Source: Terana coerulea
Lineage: Eukaryota; Basidiomycota; Agaricomycetes; Polyporales; Phanerochaetaceae
Direction of reading: 5' to 3'
Assembly: GCA_024811115.1 (NCBI GenBank)
Contig: JAKOGH010000790.1
Coordinates: 278,325 to 342,324 of the forward strand
Length of the DNA stretch: 64,000 bases
This document shows, one piece after another, positions 24,271 through 35,364 of this stretch; positions within the stretch are counted from its first letter, which is position 1; each line of letters begins with the position of its first letter. A program made the translations under genes and the position numbers. The notes under the pieces were generated by a model. It worked only from the letters and a program-made list of their open reading frames with translations. It did not search any database and was not told where the DNA came from.

Positions 24271-24504
24271 CCTTCAAGAATGTGGGCCTTGTAGTCTGAC
24301 TTGTGTTCCTACAAGGTTATCTAGCTGCAGACCATGCCAGACAATAGGTGCCTCCCCAAGCGCCACAAAGACATTGTGGCAAACAAGCACAAACTAAGCC
24401 CGCAAGCGGATCTGAAGCCACCGTGATTTGGTTCCTTTCGACACATACCTCCCTCTGAAGCTTACCCTCAGTTCGCAACATTTTCACTTCGTTCATCTTC
24501 TAAC

Positions 24505-25773
24505 ATGAGTCAGAGTGCTCGCGACCCGATGCTAGGCTTCACAAACAGGGTGAGCGTTGAAGACACCCGGAGGAACTTGCAAGCCTTCAACGTTCCGCCC
24601 TCCGGGCTCGACAGCGATCTGCTCGGCGCGACGGACGCTTACTGCGGGTTCAGACGAGCCGGCTTCAGCTCGCTATACGAGACCTCCTACAAGCATATCA
24701 AGACCACTCGCGCCGGGTTCATTCGACTTGCCCTTCGCTGCCACTCGTGACGGCGACAGGGACGAGCTGCGAAATCAGCGCGCGAAATTGGGCACGATGT
24801 GCCAAAGACGCCAATGCGGGTTTTTGGGACGTGGATAAGCCCACCGACGGGAAGCACGCTCTGAAGCGATGCTCGCGGGTACGCGCGTTTGTTATGCATG
24901 GCTGGGAACAGCGCTGAGTGGACATCGTACACAGTGCCGTCAAGTCAACTATTGCAGCCGCGAGGTCAGAGGGTTTCATGAGATATGAGCTTGCTATCAC
25001 ATATGCTGACCGGTACCTGCAGTGCCAAACAGTTGACTGGTAAGTGGACCTACATGCGCTCAAAAAGATGACTGACGTCCTTTAGGCCCGAACACAAGCT
25101 CTTCTGTCACAACGTTGACGGATCGCTGCTGAAGAAAGACGGCATCTTGCGAATGATCCACGCAATCTGCGCCTGCCCGTGCCTTGTCATTCTCCTCAAG
25201 AGCTACATGCGCCTCGTTCTCGATCTCGACCACAACCCCAACCAGGGCCTTGTCAAGACCGTCCATTTCATTTGCACACTAATCCCAAGTCCCGTGCGCA
25301 AGTCCCGCAACGCGCCGGAGGAGCTAGTACTACAGATATCACGGGCTGCAATCCAGGACTGTCCATCTCACAATGTGGAAGGCTTTAGGCAGCGGCTGCT
25401 TGGGTCAGAGCTCGAGGACGTTAGCGAGAGTGACCTATTTGCCACCATGGCATTTTGAAACAGATATACCCGGGGCAAGCGCCCCGATCTTGAACCTCGA
25501 GAGGCTCCGTGCAGAAATGTTCCGGCAGATGCGCCTTGGGACCAGCAGGAACTTCACCGCTGCAGGGCTGATTCTGTCAGTGCATCGATTGAATTTCCTG
25601 AAACAACCAGCTTACGTCTGTTGTGTAGTAATGTCAACACCAGAATACGGGAAGATGTAGACAACATATTCAAGCTGCGTATGGTAAGCCACGCATTCTC
25701 GTATTGATTTCGGAGTGATATTGCGATTTCTACTAATTCCTTCTCATCTTGTAATTGTCAGCCAAAGTTCTAA
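24505..25773 (+). pseudogene. decayed MYND gene, family copy 2
   Basis: Relative of the MYND gene at 20.5 kb. Recognisable pieces in order: an N-terminal segment from ATG 24505, FAATRDGDRDELRNQ in a different frame, first zinc ligands MCQRRQC, another frame change before HALKRCSR, then CRQVNYCSRE, CQTVDW and PEHKLFCHN across introns. The C-terminal region follows (MIHAICACPCLVILLKSY, HFICTLIPSPVRKSR) with another slip at a TTTT run near 25453, and the end is PKF at TAA 25773. Three or more frame breaks make it non-functional as written. From 24963 onward it belongs to the inverted duplication; the other copy is at 46641-45832. Confidence 0.65.
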
Positions 25774-26058
25774 GCTAGCGTCATTCCAGAACGCAGCCTC
25801 TTCATGAAGCTGGCTGTGTGCAGCCTGCCGGCAGCGTAAACAGCTGCAATCATACTATTCCGCTGGGCTTTTCTGCTCCTACACGGTCAAGAGACCTTGT
25901 ACTTATGCCGAAGCTTGTTGCTCAAGACGCTTATGCATGGCTACGTCCTGAATATATTTTCACAGTACAAATGAGATGTACACAATTCAACGAGGCATAA
26001 CATCTGCTGTCCGTAAGCTGTTCGCTGTGGGCTATCTAGCCCGCCCACTACTTAACAC

Positions 26059-27235
26059 TCAAAGACACTGCGAGTAATACGCTGCGAGAAACCACAGGTC
26101 AGCGCCGTGTCCACGACCGCACTTGAACTGCCAACGCTCACCGTTCTGCGCGGTGCAGGTGAACGGCGCGACGCAGCCTGTCGGGCCCGCGAAGCCCTGG
26201 CCGCCACACTGCCCGTACTGCGCGACGGTGCCCGCCGCCGCGGAGGTCGACGGCGACGGCGCGGCCGGCGCGCTTGCGGACTGCATTCAGCACACAGCGT
26301 CAGTGCATGCAATGCCTTGGAGCGGCGGGCGCGACGTACGCTGGCGATTGGCGGGGGCGCGGGCGCGCCGGTGCCCGAGCCGTAGAGCGGGGGCCCGGGG
26401 ATGACGTACGTCGTCTCCGCCTGCGCCGCGTTCGAGTAGATGTCGATGTTGACTGTGCACGGTGCGGCTGGGGTGAGTATGTGTATTCGGGGTCAAGGGC
26501 GGGCGGTGTACGCACGGCCGGGGTCGTCGTTGCTGTAGGCACCGGGGAAGGAGACGAGCTCGTCGCTCGTCGGCGCGCGCGAGCCGCCACCTGTAATCTG
26601 GATCTGCGCGCACTCGGGATAGAATTGCTGCCAGCGACCCGGCGCATCAGCCTCTCTCCCATTTTCAATTCCAGTACGTGAGGGGTACGCACCGCGGGCA
26701 TGGCGTGCAGCGCGTGCCGGGGCATTGTGCGAGGTAGGTGAGCTGCGTGGAGTGTGATTTATGCCACGGTAAACCGAACGCAAGAGACGAAGGGCCGCAC
26801 CATGGGGCCGTACGAGTGCACCCAGACTTGGTTCCAGTAGGCGGTGACGTCGGAGCCGGCCGCCACGGTCGCGGTGAGCTGGAGGGCGCCGGCGGTGCCG
26901 TCGTCGTTACAGGCGATTTGAGAGGAGGTGGTATCTTGAATCGGGTTGCTGGGTAAGACCACATTGTCAGCGCATCCAACCATGCAAGATCATTATGACT
27001 ACACCTACTAGGATGACCACGGCCGCTGGATGGTGGTCTGTCCGGTGGGCTTGCTATAAGGAGCCCTAAGACAGAACACCATCAGCTCGTGGTTCAAACA
27101 AAGTGCACACAGCCAGCGTGCATACCATCCTTGGTACCACTTTCCACCGTTGGAGTAGGCAAGGACGCCACCGTGCGCGAGCACGGCGGGCACTGCGGAA
27201 GAGGCAAGGGCGAGGAGAGTGGCGAATGCAAACAT
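26059..27235 (-). pseudogene. AA9 LPMO-CBM1, copy A, internally deleted
   Basis: Copper-dependent lytic polysaccharide monooxygenase gene. ATG 27235 encodes a signal peptide ending VLA followed by the N-terminal copper histidine ([13 protein letters not shown]). Exons continue with [27 protein letters not shown] and [16 protein letters not shown], then [10 protein letters not shown]. Compared with copy B, 187 bp are missing between two GCTGCAC repeats; one remains at 26705-26711. The loss removes [13 protein letters not shown] through FETIALH and shifts the frame into an early stop. Downstream exons survive: [15 protein letters not shown], a linker read correctly through a five-C run, and an intact CBM1 ([16 protein letters not shown], then AYYSQCL across an intron). 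The protein as encoded would lack half its catalytic domain. Confidence 0.85.
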
Positions 27236-27646
27236 CCTGTCCGACGGGTGCGCGTTTGGCTGAGATCAGGTGCGTTGTCCTGAGCCAACGGTGATGCCCA
27301 CAGCCGGTTTAAATACGAGGACGCGGCATACACTGCGGCGGGTCTGAGCAGCGGCGTGCCGTGCAAGAGCTGGCCGCAACGTCCCTGGGCAGCGACGGGC
27401 TTTCTACGAGTGCGAAAGCACGGCTGTGAAGACTCGCAAGGAGGCGCGGCAGCCATCCCGTCTGCGTTTTCAAACTGCAGAGACCGCGAAGGCAGGGCTG
27501 TATGTCCGCTTGACGCCCTGTGCCAAGCCCGGCACGGCAGAAACTCGCCAGGCAGGAAAAGACTTTGAACGATGTGATCCGCGGGAGTGCCCGCCGTCTT
27601 CCTAGCAGCCCATATGCGCGTTGAACTTCGGAAGAAGCCGACGTGT

Positions 27647-27679
27647 GTGGGGATGCGGGGGATGCGGGGATAGCTGGGG
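27647..27679 (-). promoter_or_regulatory. CreA-like repressor site cluster, AA9 copy A
   Basis: Four matches to the carbon-repressor consensus SYGGRG (GTGGGG, GCGGGG, GCGGGG, CTGGGG) sit within 33 bp, about 410-445 bp upstream of the AA9 start. The equivalent position in copy B also has a cluster. Role in glucose repression is inferred from known CreA/Cre1 control of cellulolytic genes. Confidence 0.5.
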
Positions 27680-28290
27680 TACTAGGTCTATGCGTCAGAG
27701 AGCGATGTGTGCCTGGCGACGCTGGCACGTAGCACAGTGCTCTATTTGTCGTGCAGATGCATCCCTTGAGAAGGGATGGATGAGATGGGGAGGTAGGACT
27801 GCTTGGCATGCCTTTCGTATGCCGCGATTGAAGACATCGTGTCACCGTCCGGACGCGGACGGGCAAGTACTGTCCGTCATGGACCATAGCTTGATCGTCG
27901 GGCTGCGTGTATGTGCGTAAGACGCTGCCTATGGGTCCATACGTCAGGATGACCAAGGGAATGGATTGAGAATAAGCATGCACCATGCGACGTACCTCGC
28001 AGTCCAGGACTGTCCGTCGGATCCATCCTCGGGATGAACTCGGTTCCGTGAGCGAGCGAGCAGAGGATGCCGACGCCCGTCGCAGGCAGCAAGTTGTACG
28101 ACACGTGCTTCGTGGGCGGACGGGTCGTGGAGGAAGTGCTGCAGGCCGGGCAGACGGACAGGGCGACACGGTCAGGCTGTCGCCGTCCCTCAGTCGAATG
28201 GTCGTTCGTTGTGAACGCCAGCCTGTCTTAGCCGCTAGCCGCAATTCATATGGATGTGGGGAGAAGCGGCCTACGGAGGTTGGGTAAGGT
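27680..28290 (-). other. unidentified duplicated block, arm A
   Basis: This block matches 43255-43640 in inverted orientation, at lower identity than the AA9 part. A 334-residue open frame spans 27309-28313 but covers the AA9 promoter too, so it is not a gene. A coding-like segment at about 28140-28005 followed by a plausible intron (GTACGT near 28003, acceptor near 27935) reads either PGLQHFLHDPSA or TGVGILCSLAHGTEF, depending on frame. I cannot assign a family. It may be a gene fragment. Confidence 0.35.
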
Positions 28291-28607
28291 GCCCCGGAGC
28301 CTGTTGGTGTCAAGACGCGAACTTGAACATGCCACGTCCGCAGCGAATGAGGCGCCTACCCCTTTTCAACCCTTCCCGCGCCACAAGGGCGTCGAGTGCC
28401 GAGGCAGACCACTCGAGAGTCGACAACCGAACCTTGCGGATGATAAGTATATAAACCCGTTCAGTCACGTTATCTTTTGTACATACAAGAAGCATTCCGC
28501 AGATTACACATAAATTACACGATGCGGACAGCTTACGAAGAGCGAGGACTCAGTACATAGACGACAGCGACGGCCCAAGCGGCCACATAATACAGAGCGG
28601 ACAACAT

Positions 28608-30200
28608 TCACTCCATCTCCAGGTCGTTCGACAGACTCGCCGGTTTCTTCATGTCATACACCTACCAAAAACACACAACAACTCAGCAAACGCCAGCACC
28701 AATGCATCGTGCCCACTCACCGACTCCTCCGGCGTACGCTCCGGCGCCCCCTCCTCCGCGCGCGTCCACGCCCCATCAGGCACATACACCTCGCTCCTTG
28801 GCGGCGGCGACGCCTTCAACGTCCCCAACCTCACCGCCGCCCCGCCCCCACCCGCCGCCGGCGCGCCGTCGCTGCGCCGGCCCGGCCCGCCGCTGCCCGT
28901 ACGCGCCCAGCTCGCGTCGCGCTCCTCCGTGCCCGGCGCGTGCCGGCCGCCGACGACGCGGATGCGGCTGTTGAGGACGGCGAGGAGCGAGATCGGGTAG
29001 AGCTTCGCCATGCTGAGCGACACCGCGGTGTAGTACGGCTGGTGCCGGAATGCGAGGAAGAGCGCGAGCGCGAGGAGCGCGGCGAGCGCTGCGGGGGCAG
29101 GTGGTCAGCGGGCGCCGTGGATGGCGCGCGCGGGGTGCGCACCTGTGATTGAGCCGGTCTCGACGGTGAGGCCGATGGCTTTGTGGGTGACGTCGCGTGC
29201 GGCGAGCGTCTCTCGATGTCTTTGCAGAAGCTAGTGTTTGGTGAGCACCGTGTTTCGAAGAGTGCGGGTTTCAGAGGACGCACGAAGTATGTTGTAGACA
29301 CAGCAATCACCAGGTCGCACACGAAACTGCCCGCATGCCAGATCTAAATACCAAAGTTGGAAGAAGCGTGTCTTACACGAATTTGTTACAGACGTACTGT
29401 AGCACTAACAAAGGCCTTCTGCGGTATTTGCGTGAAGTCGCCTATGATTGATGCTTGTGCCCCTTGGGCAATGGCAGCCGAGCCTTGAAGGAGCGCGAGC
29501 TGCGAGAGCCTTCAGAATCCCATCACTGAGAGCTGCAAGCGGAGCACAACTCACCGCAGTGATCCCATACGCAAGCCCCTTGGACTGCGACAAAACAAAA
29601 ACCCTATAGGCGTAGAACATCTGCACAACCGTGCTCGCTGCAGCAACGAAGCGATCAACGCGCAACCCGGGGGCGCAGGAGCCAGCCAGCCAAACTCACT
29701 GATCCCGGTGAAGACCGGCACCGACACCCAGTCGAGCTGCACCGAGTCGAGCGCGGCGCGGTGCCCGTACCCGTGCACGTACCGCTGGAACGCGTTGTAC
29801 ATCACGAGCGCCGTCTGCGCCGTCTCGAGCGCGTACACGCCGTACACGACCGTCTTCTTCCGCGCGCCGTCCCGCGGGAACGCGACGGTGTACATGTCTG
29901 GGGCCCGGCGTCAGCGGATGCGCGCCGCGAGAAGGGAGGGGGGGGGGGGGGGGGGGTGGGCACGCACAGACTTGGACGGAGAGGATGCCGTAGAGGGCCC
30001 AGTTGAAGAGATACCCGATGAGCTGTCGCGCACGGCTCTGTCAGCGGCGGCCTGCATCGCAGACCCACAGAGGGAGACAGACCAGAGGCCCTGCACTACA
30101 CACCCAAAGCGTCAGTCAGCACAGGCAGCAGCCATTCCCCGTAAGTAGCTACGCACATCTGGGCTACGTTCGCAGGTAGCGCATCGGCGGCGGTGTCCAT
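28608..30200 (-). CDS. DUF6534 multi-pass membrane protein
   Basis: Agaricomycete-specific family of seven-helix membrane proteins; function unknown. ATG 30200 opens MDTAADALPANVAQM, followed across introns by LIGYLFNWALYGILSVQV, MYTVAFPRDGARKKTVVYGV (helix and YALETAQTALVMYNAF), QLDWVSVPVFTGI, then VVQMFYAYRVFVLSQSKG, and a late helix LAALLALALFLAFRHQ. A long proline- and glycine-rich cytosolic tail follows MAKLYPISLLAVLNSR. The last exon encodes VYDMKKPASLSNDLEME with stop at 28608-28610. The pattern of LIG-LN-LYG in helix 1 and QxFYAYRI in helix 4 is typical of the family. A 19-G run lies in one intron. Confidence 0.75.
29938..29956 (+). repeat. 19-base poly-G run
   Basis: Uninterrupted G run inside an intron of the DUF6534 gene. 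Such runs are hard to sequence and can form quadruplexes; the length given may be inaccurate. Confidence 0.8.
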
Positions 30201-31432
30201 GTCGCCTGCGGGGTAACGGGCAATGTGTGTGCCGAGTGCCCCAAAGACTGACCGACGGGGGCGGCGAGGGGCTAGGTGTGCCTCGCTTGTTAGAGACGCA
30301 GTTATTACGGAGAGGGGGACGCACAGCCCCGCCGTCGTGGCACCACACAGATCGCGGGGGGCAGATGGGGGTCGCAGAGGGGAGCGCAGGCGCCAAGTGG
30401 GCATGGTGGCACCGGCGTGGCAGGGCATCGCCCGGAGAAGGCTCGCAGGGGATGGCGAACCAGCGGGGCGGGGCGCGTGACGGCGACGGCGGATGCGTGC
30501 GTGGCCTTCGATCAGGAGGGCGTGGAAGGCGAGAAGCGCGGCCGTCCTTCGAATGCCCACCGGCCGGCGTGCGCCCGGGGTGATATATGTCTGTCTTGAC
30601 CTACACTATGCGTTATTTGCTTTCTTTCACTGGTGGCGAGGGACTGGGACGCGGCGCACCCAACCGCCTCACAAACCCCGCACCAGAGGCAGCCCCCTCC
30701 TCCCAATACACCCACCCCACAGCGCTATGACGCCCAAAGAACCCCACAAGCCCCCTTCCGCGCCACCACCTGTGAGACAGCAGCGCGACGCAGCCCGCGT
30801 GTGTGAACGCACCACACACAAAAACGGAGCGACGGCTTCCCGCGGACGTCAGGGCGCTATACATAGCCCTTCCCCGCCGCATGCAAACCGGCCATTACGC
30901 CTCCAATATATCTGCAGAACACACGCAAATCGCGTCGCGAAGATGGACGAGCGACAGATAGATGGTGGGTGGAAGCACTGGCGACTTGAAGAGTACCTGA
31001 CAGTAAGCTTCGCAGTGGGACGCACTGAGCTCAGGCGAGACGCTACCTCACCTTCTGCATCTCATGGCGGTGTTCCCATCGTTTACAATCTTCTGCCCCT
31101 GTCCGATTCGTAGGCTTGCTGGGTCTTTGAGGAGGGCTAGACCGACATGGTCGCGGTCAACTGCTGCATGGGCGTCAATAGCTGTGCCACCGCACGCTCG
31201 CCGGCGATTCCCGAGTGCCACAAAGTCGGGAACGAAACAACATTTTTCCTGACCGGCCGGTCTCGTCCCTGGTCACTCGACACCACGTAGGTACGCCTTT
31301 ACAGAAATAACATAGAATGATAATGTACACATTGTCATTACAAAGGTCGTGTATTTATACAAGTCCGTGTGTGAATGCCAGTCAACAGTCCAGCCGAACT
31401 CATGCCTCCACCGCTCAAGTCGCTCCAGGGCC
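30201..31432. other. non-coding region
   Basis: GC-rich promoter flank of the DUF6534 gene and 3' flank of the tricalbin-like gene. Long frames such as 30493-31113 are shadows of base composition with no motif. Confidence 0.45.
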
Positions 31433-34400
31433 TCACTCCGTCTCGACCGTGTTCCCGACATGGTTCTCATTCGACCCGTTCCCGGTGATCTTCCCCTTCA
31501 GGCTCGCCACCCGCCGCTTGAGGCCCTCCTTGCTCCACTTGCCCGTCCGCGCCGCCTGGTACTGCATCACGCCGCGGTGGCGCATCTGCAGCTGGTGCTT
31601 CTTCTCCGCGTCGAGCTCCTGCCGCTCGCCCTTCGACAGGTCGTCCTTGTTTTGGAGCTCGGCCGTGCGCTCCGCGATCGCCGCCTGGCCCTCGACGCGG
31701 TCGTACGCCTCGTAGCGGTGCCGCTCCGGCCCCGTCTGCTGGTACGCCTCGTGGTCCGGGTCGAGCCCCGAGTCGAGCACGACGGTGCACGTCAGCCAGC
31801 CGACGACCTCGTACTCGTGCGTCTGCTGCGTCTGCTCGTTAACTACATCCCCGTCAGCCGCTTGCCCCCGCACGTTACAATCAGGAACACGCACTGTAGT
31901 TCTGCCGGATCTGCTTCAGGTCCTTGCTCTTGAGCACCGGCACGCGGATCGCCGTCTCCTCGTCGTCCGGCACGTCCTTGAACCAGCACACGGCGAGGTA
32001 GTCGCAGTCCGCGCCGAGCGGCGTGATCCCGCCCGAGCCGATCTCGAACACGACCGCGCTCGAGTAGCGGTTGTACACCGGCAGCCGCACCTTCTCCACC
32101 GGCGGGTCCCACACGACCGCCCCGCCCTCGGCGCGCGCGGACGACGACGGCGGCTTGTACGTGTCCTCCGTCACGACGACCTCGAGCTTCTTCGTGTCGA
32201 AGCCCTTGAAGCCCTCAGCGGGCTCGATGCGGATCTCGCCCGGGATCTCGAGCGTGCCCGTCTCCCAGCCGAGCATGGACCGCGGCAGGGGGTGTTCACC
32301 TGCCGGAACATGAACGAGATGTTCACGCGGCCGTATCCTGCTATCCGTGAGTCCTCAATCACCAAACATTCTACAAAGTTCGGACTCACCGACACCCTCC
32401 TGCAGCGAGAACAGCCGCGTCACCTCCGAGCTGTTCTTGAACAGCTCCGCCAGCTTCACGGTCACGATGCCCAGCACGGGATCCTTCTCCCTTACGCGCG
32501 CGTCGCGCACCTGCACGCGGACGACCGTGTCCCGCCAGTCGCGCACGAAGCGCTCCGTGCCCGCCTCAAAGTACGGCATCGCGCTGTACTGCTTCACGCG
32601 CGTCTTGTAGATCATGTCGTCGTTCACGATGATCTCGCAGTAGCTGTTCGGCAGGTTCCCGCCCGCCTGCTCCGGCTCCGCCGTGTCCTGCCCCGCCTGC
32701 CCCTCGCGGTTGCCCGACGCGCCCTGGATGTCCTGCCGCTCCACTGCCACGAGCCGTCAGTACACGCCGCAGCACGGAAGTCTGAGGCACACGCACGGTT
32801 GTTGATCTGGTGGATGATGACGCTCAGGACGCCGGTCGGGATGTTCGGGTCGGGCGGCGTGCGCAGCGCGTCCGCCTCCTCGGCGGTGTCCGCGACCGAC
32901 GGCTTGTCCGCGACCTGCGCCGTCTGCGCCTTGACCTCCGCGGGCACGTTCGGGCTCTCCTCCTTCTTGAGCGCCTTGTTCAGCGGCGCCTTCTCGAAGT
33001 AGCCGACCTCCCAGTGCAGCGTCCCCGGCATGTCGTTCGCGTCCTCGAAGCCCTGAAGCTTGTCCGTGCGCGCGTGCATTTGGTTCGGCTGTTTTGCTGT
33101 GTATCAGACACCCAGCATTCTGCGCGGAGAACATAAAGGAACTCACGTTCTTCATGATCTCGACGACGGGAATGGTGACCCGGCCGATGAGATCGTCAGC
33201 GGAACGCTTGTCGCTGTCCCAGAGCATCGCGCTGAGGTCTTCCTCGCCCTTCGACCTCGTCCTCCGTGAGCAGCAGCACGGCCGTCTCCTCCCACACCGG
33301 GTTCAGGTCGCCCTGGATGATGCGCGTGCTGTACAGCGGCTTGCCAAACTTCGCGTACGCGAGCACGATGTACGGGTCCGACTTGCCGTTGCGGTCCTGC
33401 GCGTCGAGCCCGATCGCGTGGTGGATCGTGACGACGAACACGCCGAGCGCCTTCGTGTCCTTCGGCGCCGCGCCGGCGAGCATCTGCGCGAGGTTGATGG
33501 TCATCGACTTGGGCGCGATGAATTGGGCGCACTAAAGAGAATTTAGACGGCGTTTGGACAAGATGTGTGAAGGCACTTACACCTGCAGCAATACCCATTT
33601 CGACGAACTTTTGGATCATGGGCAGGTCCAGGACATTCGGAAGCTTTTTCGTGAACGGCTCAACGCTGACTGCAACCTGTTTGGGATCTTCAGTCATGTC
33701 ACTATCATCTTCGTGTGTGAAAGAGCTCACCTTTGGCACGCCCATAAGCGTTACCGTCAAGTTTCTGACGAATGGAGGTTGCTGGATGAACTGCACGCGG
33801 AAGCGCGCGGTCACCACGAAACCTTCAACGATGGCATAGATCGGAACTGGGATTTTGAACCAGTCGAATGCACCAATAAAGAACTCGAGCATGAGATGTA
33901 TGTTGTGATGACGCAGGCTGCGCTGCTGGCCAGGAAGCGCCTGGTATGAAAGCGAGACTTCATAGTTCTTTGAAAGTAGATTCAGTAGATTCAGTAGACC
34001 TTCGTGGTGAATAGGAGGACGCATGACTCACGAGATAGTCGCCCGTCTGGTCAGTGTCGATATCCTTCGCTGGGTCGCTGGAATCGCCTTTCTCCGCCTC
34101 TGCAGCGCGCTTCTTACTCTCCTCGTCCACGTTCAGACCAACCCATTCCTCCTGCGGGTAGTTCGGGTGACCGGGCTGGTCCGGCAGGGCGCGCATAGAG
34201 ACAATTCGGAGCGGGTTCGTGCCTTGGCCAATGTCCGCGATGCGGACAGCATCGACGAAGGAAGGAAGGGAAGCCTGCAGGATGTCTTCGACCATCTACA
34301 TAACTAGAATTAGTGCCGGAATTGCGACAGGCACGAGGGAGACTCTACGTCAACGATGGGGACAAACATATCCGGGTTCACCAAACCCCAGACGAGTTTC

Positions 34401-35364
34401 AGAATCGCATTCATCCACTCCACGCTCTCCGGCGTCGGCGGGCTATTCACCTCCGCGCGCTTATTGAGCAAGTTCATCCTCACTCGCTCCATCTCCTTCT
34501 CCGTCTTGCGCGCCGCGTTCTCGACGCCGACCCAGACGACGGCCGCGATGCTCCACACGAGCGTGCTGCGCACGAACCAGTCGATCCACCCAATGTGCTT
34601 GCCGCATGCCGTGAATATCCAGGTGACGAAGCAGAGGCCCGTGACGATGATCGCACCCGTGCGCAGGATGCCCTTCGCGTGGTCCATGTCGACAGTGTCG
34701 ACCTCGGGCGGGAAGGGCTGCACGCAGATGTTGCCGACCTCGGCCGCAATGGGCGCGGGCAGGCGCGGGTCCTGCTGCGAGGGCGAGGGCGGGCGGCGCA
34801 GCGCCGTGCCGAGCTTCGCCTGATCGGGGTCAAGCGCGGCATTGTCGAGGCCCTTTTCGCGGTACTCTGCAGCTATGTCAGCGCGCATGTAGTGAGAGGG
34901 GAAAGGCGGGTGGACGCACCTTGAAGGTGGCGTCGCGAATGAGGACGTTGTCGCCCGTGACGGGGTCCTTCGCCCACCGGTCGCCCTTCTGGTTCGCCAT
35001 GTCGGTGGGCTTGGACTGCGGCTGCATCTGCTCCATGATCTCTGCCTTTTGGTCTGCCTTCGATTTCTTGCCGCCCTTAGCGTCGACGGTGCCCCCAGCT
35101 GGCGGGTCCGTCTGCGCAGGAGCGGCAGGCGCGACAGGGGCTGCGGCACCGTTTTGGCCGGCGGCGGCGCCATTGCCGAGTACTCCTGTGGCATTCACTG
35201 CTGGCGTCGGTGGTAGAGACTTGTCTACTAGTCCACCATTCTGGTCTGCTAACGCTGTGGATGCATAGAGAATTTATCAGTCGGGTCACATGAATGTGCA
35301 AGCGCGTCGACTACGTACGTCCTGGATTATCTTCAGTCGGGATGAGACGGTCGGTGGCAGACAT
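31433..35364 (-). CDS. tricalbin / Mug190-like SMP-C2 lipid-transfer protein
   Basis: ER-plasma membrane contact-site protein of the tricalbin / meiotically up-regulated 190 type. ATG 35364 (MSATDRLIPTEDNPGR) starts an alanine/proline-rich cytosolic region. A hydrophobic pair follows near 34680-34520 (IIVTGLCFVTWIF and STLVWSIAAVVWVGV). Next comes an SMP domain (SVEWMNAILKLVWGLVNPDMF, ILQASLPSFVDAVRIADIG, IHLMLEFFIGAFDWFKIP, VEMGIAAG). C2 domains follow: LGVFVVTIHHAIGLDAQDR with GKSDPYIVLAYA, then VLSVIIHQINN and SYCEIIVNDDMIYKTR, and a third-like region to the C-terminus with a coiled coil, ending NTVETE. Within the first C2, near 33248-33252, one extra base in AAGGG breaks the frame between LLLTEDEV and EEDLSAMLWDSDKRS. 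Both sides are strongly conserved, so a consensus error is likely. Confidence 0.82.

Larger units (their letters stand above)
24963..28180 (+). repeat. inverted duplication, arm A
   Basis: This stretch is repeated as its reverse complement at 43255-46641. Matching order from the outside in: MYND 3' half, MYND-AA9 convergent spacer, AA9 gene, AA9 promoter with its CreA-like cluster, and an unidentified block. The outer edge is sharp at AGGTCAGAGGGTTTC (24963). The inner edge is gradual, near 28180. Similarity is very high over the MYND and AA9 part and clearly lower over the inner block. Confidence 0.8.

Noticed and set aside
27309..28313. 334-residue minus-strand open frame
   Set aside because: It runs through the AA9 promoter and the CreA-like cluster and is low-complexity serine/proline/arginine reading. 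The matching region in arm B does not keep the frame.
30493..31113. 206-residue plus-strand frame
   Set aside because: GC-rich non-coding reading with no domain; it lies in the promoter region of the DUF6534 gene.
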